Positions 13,334 through 13,479 of a DNA stretch of 13,479 nt are shown here, piece after piece. The stretch is taken from positions 1-13,479 of the forward strand of contig JALSPD010000185.1 in the NCBI GenBank assembly GCA_026986135.1, given 5' to 3'. The notes under the pieces are model-generated. The model made no database searches. It was not told where the DNA came from and saw only the letters and a program-made list of their open reading frames with translations. Numbering within the stretch: position 1 is the stretch's first letter; the number at the start of each line of letters is the position of its first letter. This DNA is from DHVE2 group archaeon. Its GTDB lineage: Archaea; Thermoplasmatota; Thermoplasmata; Thermoplasmatales; Aciduliprofundaceae. The position numbers were made by a program, and so were the translations under genes.

Positions 13334-13479
13334 AAAATATAAAAACTGGAGAAGAACATAGTGTGCTATCCTACGACACCGGATACTATGGAGGCCTAAG
13401 TTCTCTAAGCATGGATGGATATTGGGTAGCCTGGGGTTACGAGGGAAACGGATATATTTACAACGTGCTTTCTGGGGAA
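13294..13479 (+). CDS. Continuation of the propeller gene in the shifted frame (runs off right edge)
   Basis: From 13261 to the right edge one other frame stays open, and from about 13294 it encodes clear propeller sequence: GRGNFGKSVWATVKN, then TGEEHSVLSYDTG, then SMDGYWVAWGYEGNGYIYN. The tryptophan codons at 13321 and 13432 are 37 codons apart, matching the blade spacing of the first part. No start codon or ribosome site precedes it, so it is not a separate gene. The 3' end lies outside the window. Confidence 0.7.

Overview
The window comes from an archaeon. It carries PCNA (the archaeal/eukaryotic sliding clamp), KaiC/RadA-like ATPases, a DUF763 protein, a DUF1616-type membrane protein and the preQ0-pathway enzyme QueE. 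TATA boxes sit about 24-30 bases upstream of several first genes. The DNA is AT-rich, with frequent ATA isoleucine and AGA/AGG arginine codons. My inference is a thermophilic euryarchaeon of the Thermoplasmatota, perhaps Aciduliprofundum-like; the phylum is far from proven by eye. No insertion sequence, CRISPR array or phage gene is visible, and no gene-free stretch exceeds about 200 bases.

Layout. 1-333 (minus) is the N-terminal part of queE, running off the left edge. 397-468 (minus) is tRNA-Gly(GCC). 579-7159 is a divergent ABC export cluster. On the minus strand are a LolD/MacB-type ATPase and a DUF1616-like membrane protein. On the plus strand are an ordinary FtsX/MacB-type permease (332 aa) and a giant second permease (1393 aa). 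The giant one has about 1000 residues of Ig-like, sequon-rich extracellular domains inserted between its first transmembrane helix and its FtsX core. Its 3' end overlaps, tail to tail, the DUF763 gene.

7118-10271 (minus) is a tightly packed four-gene unit. In transcription order it holds a KaiC-like ATPase with an intact P-loop, a 190-aa relative with no P-loop, a 247-aa relative whose Walker A lysine is threonine, and the DUF763 protein with a helix-hairpin-helix motif. Genes are 0-1 base apart and the second and third start with TTG behind strong Shine-Dalgarno sites. This looks like an obligate complex with one active and two degenerate ATPase subunits.

10368-11827 (plus) holds two overlapping family-2 glycosyltransferase genes. 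11831-12565 (minus) is PCNA. 12764 to the right edge (plus) is a secreted beta-propeller gene that appears frameshifted near 13285-13300.

How the parts may work together. The two permeases, the ATPase and the DUF1616-like protein plausibly form one envelope machine. The glycosyltransferases could contribute glycans to such surface proteins, but nothing in the sequence ties them to it. The KaiC-like/DUF763 unit is a separate putative cytoplasmic module, regulatory or DNA-related. The two most interesting items are the giant Ig-array permease and the KaiC-like trio with DUF763.
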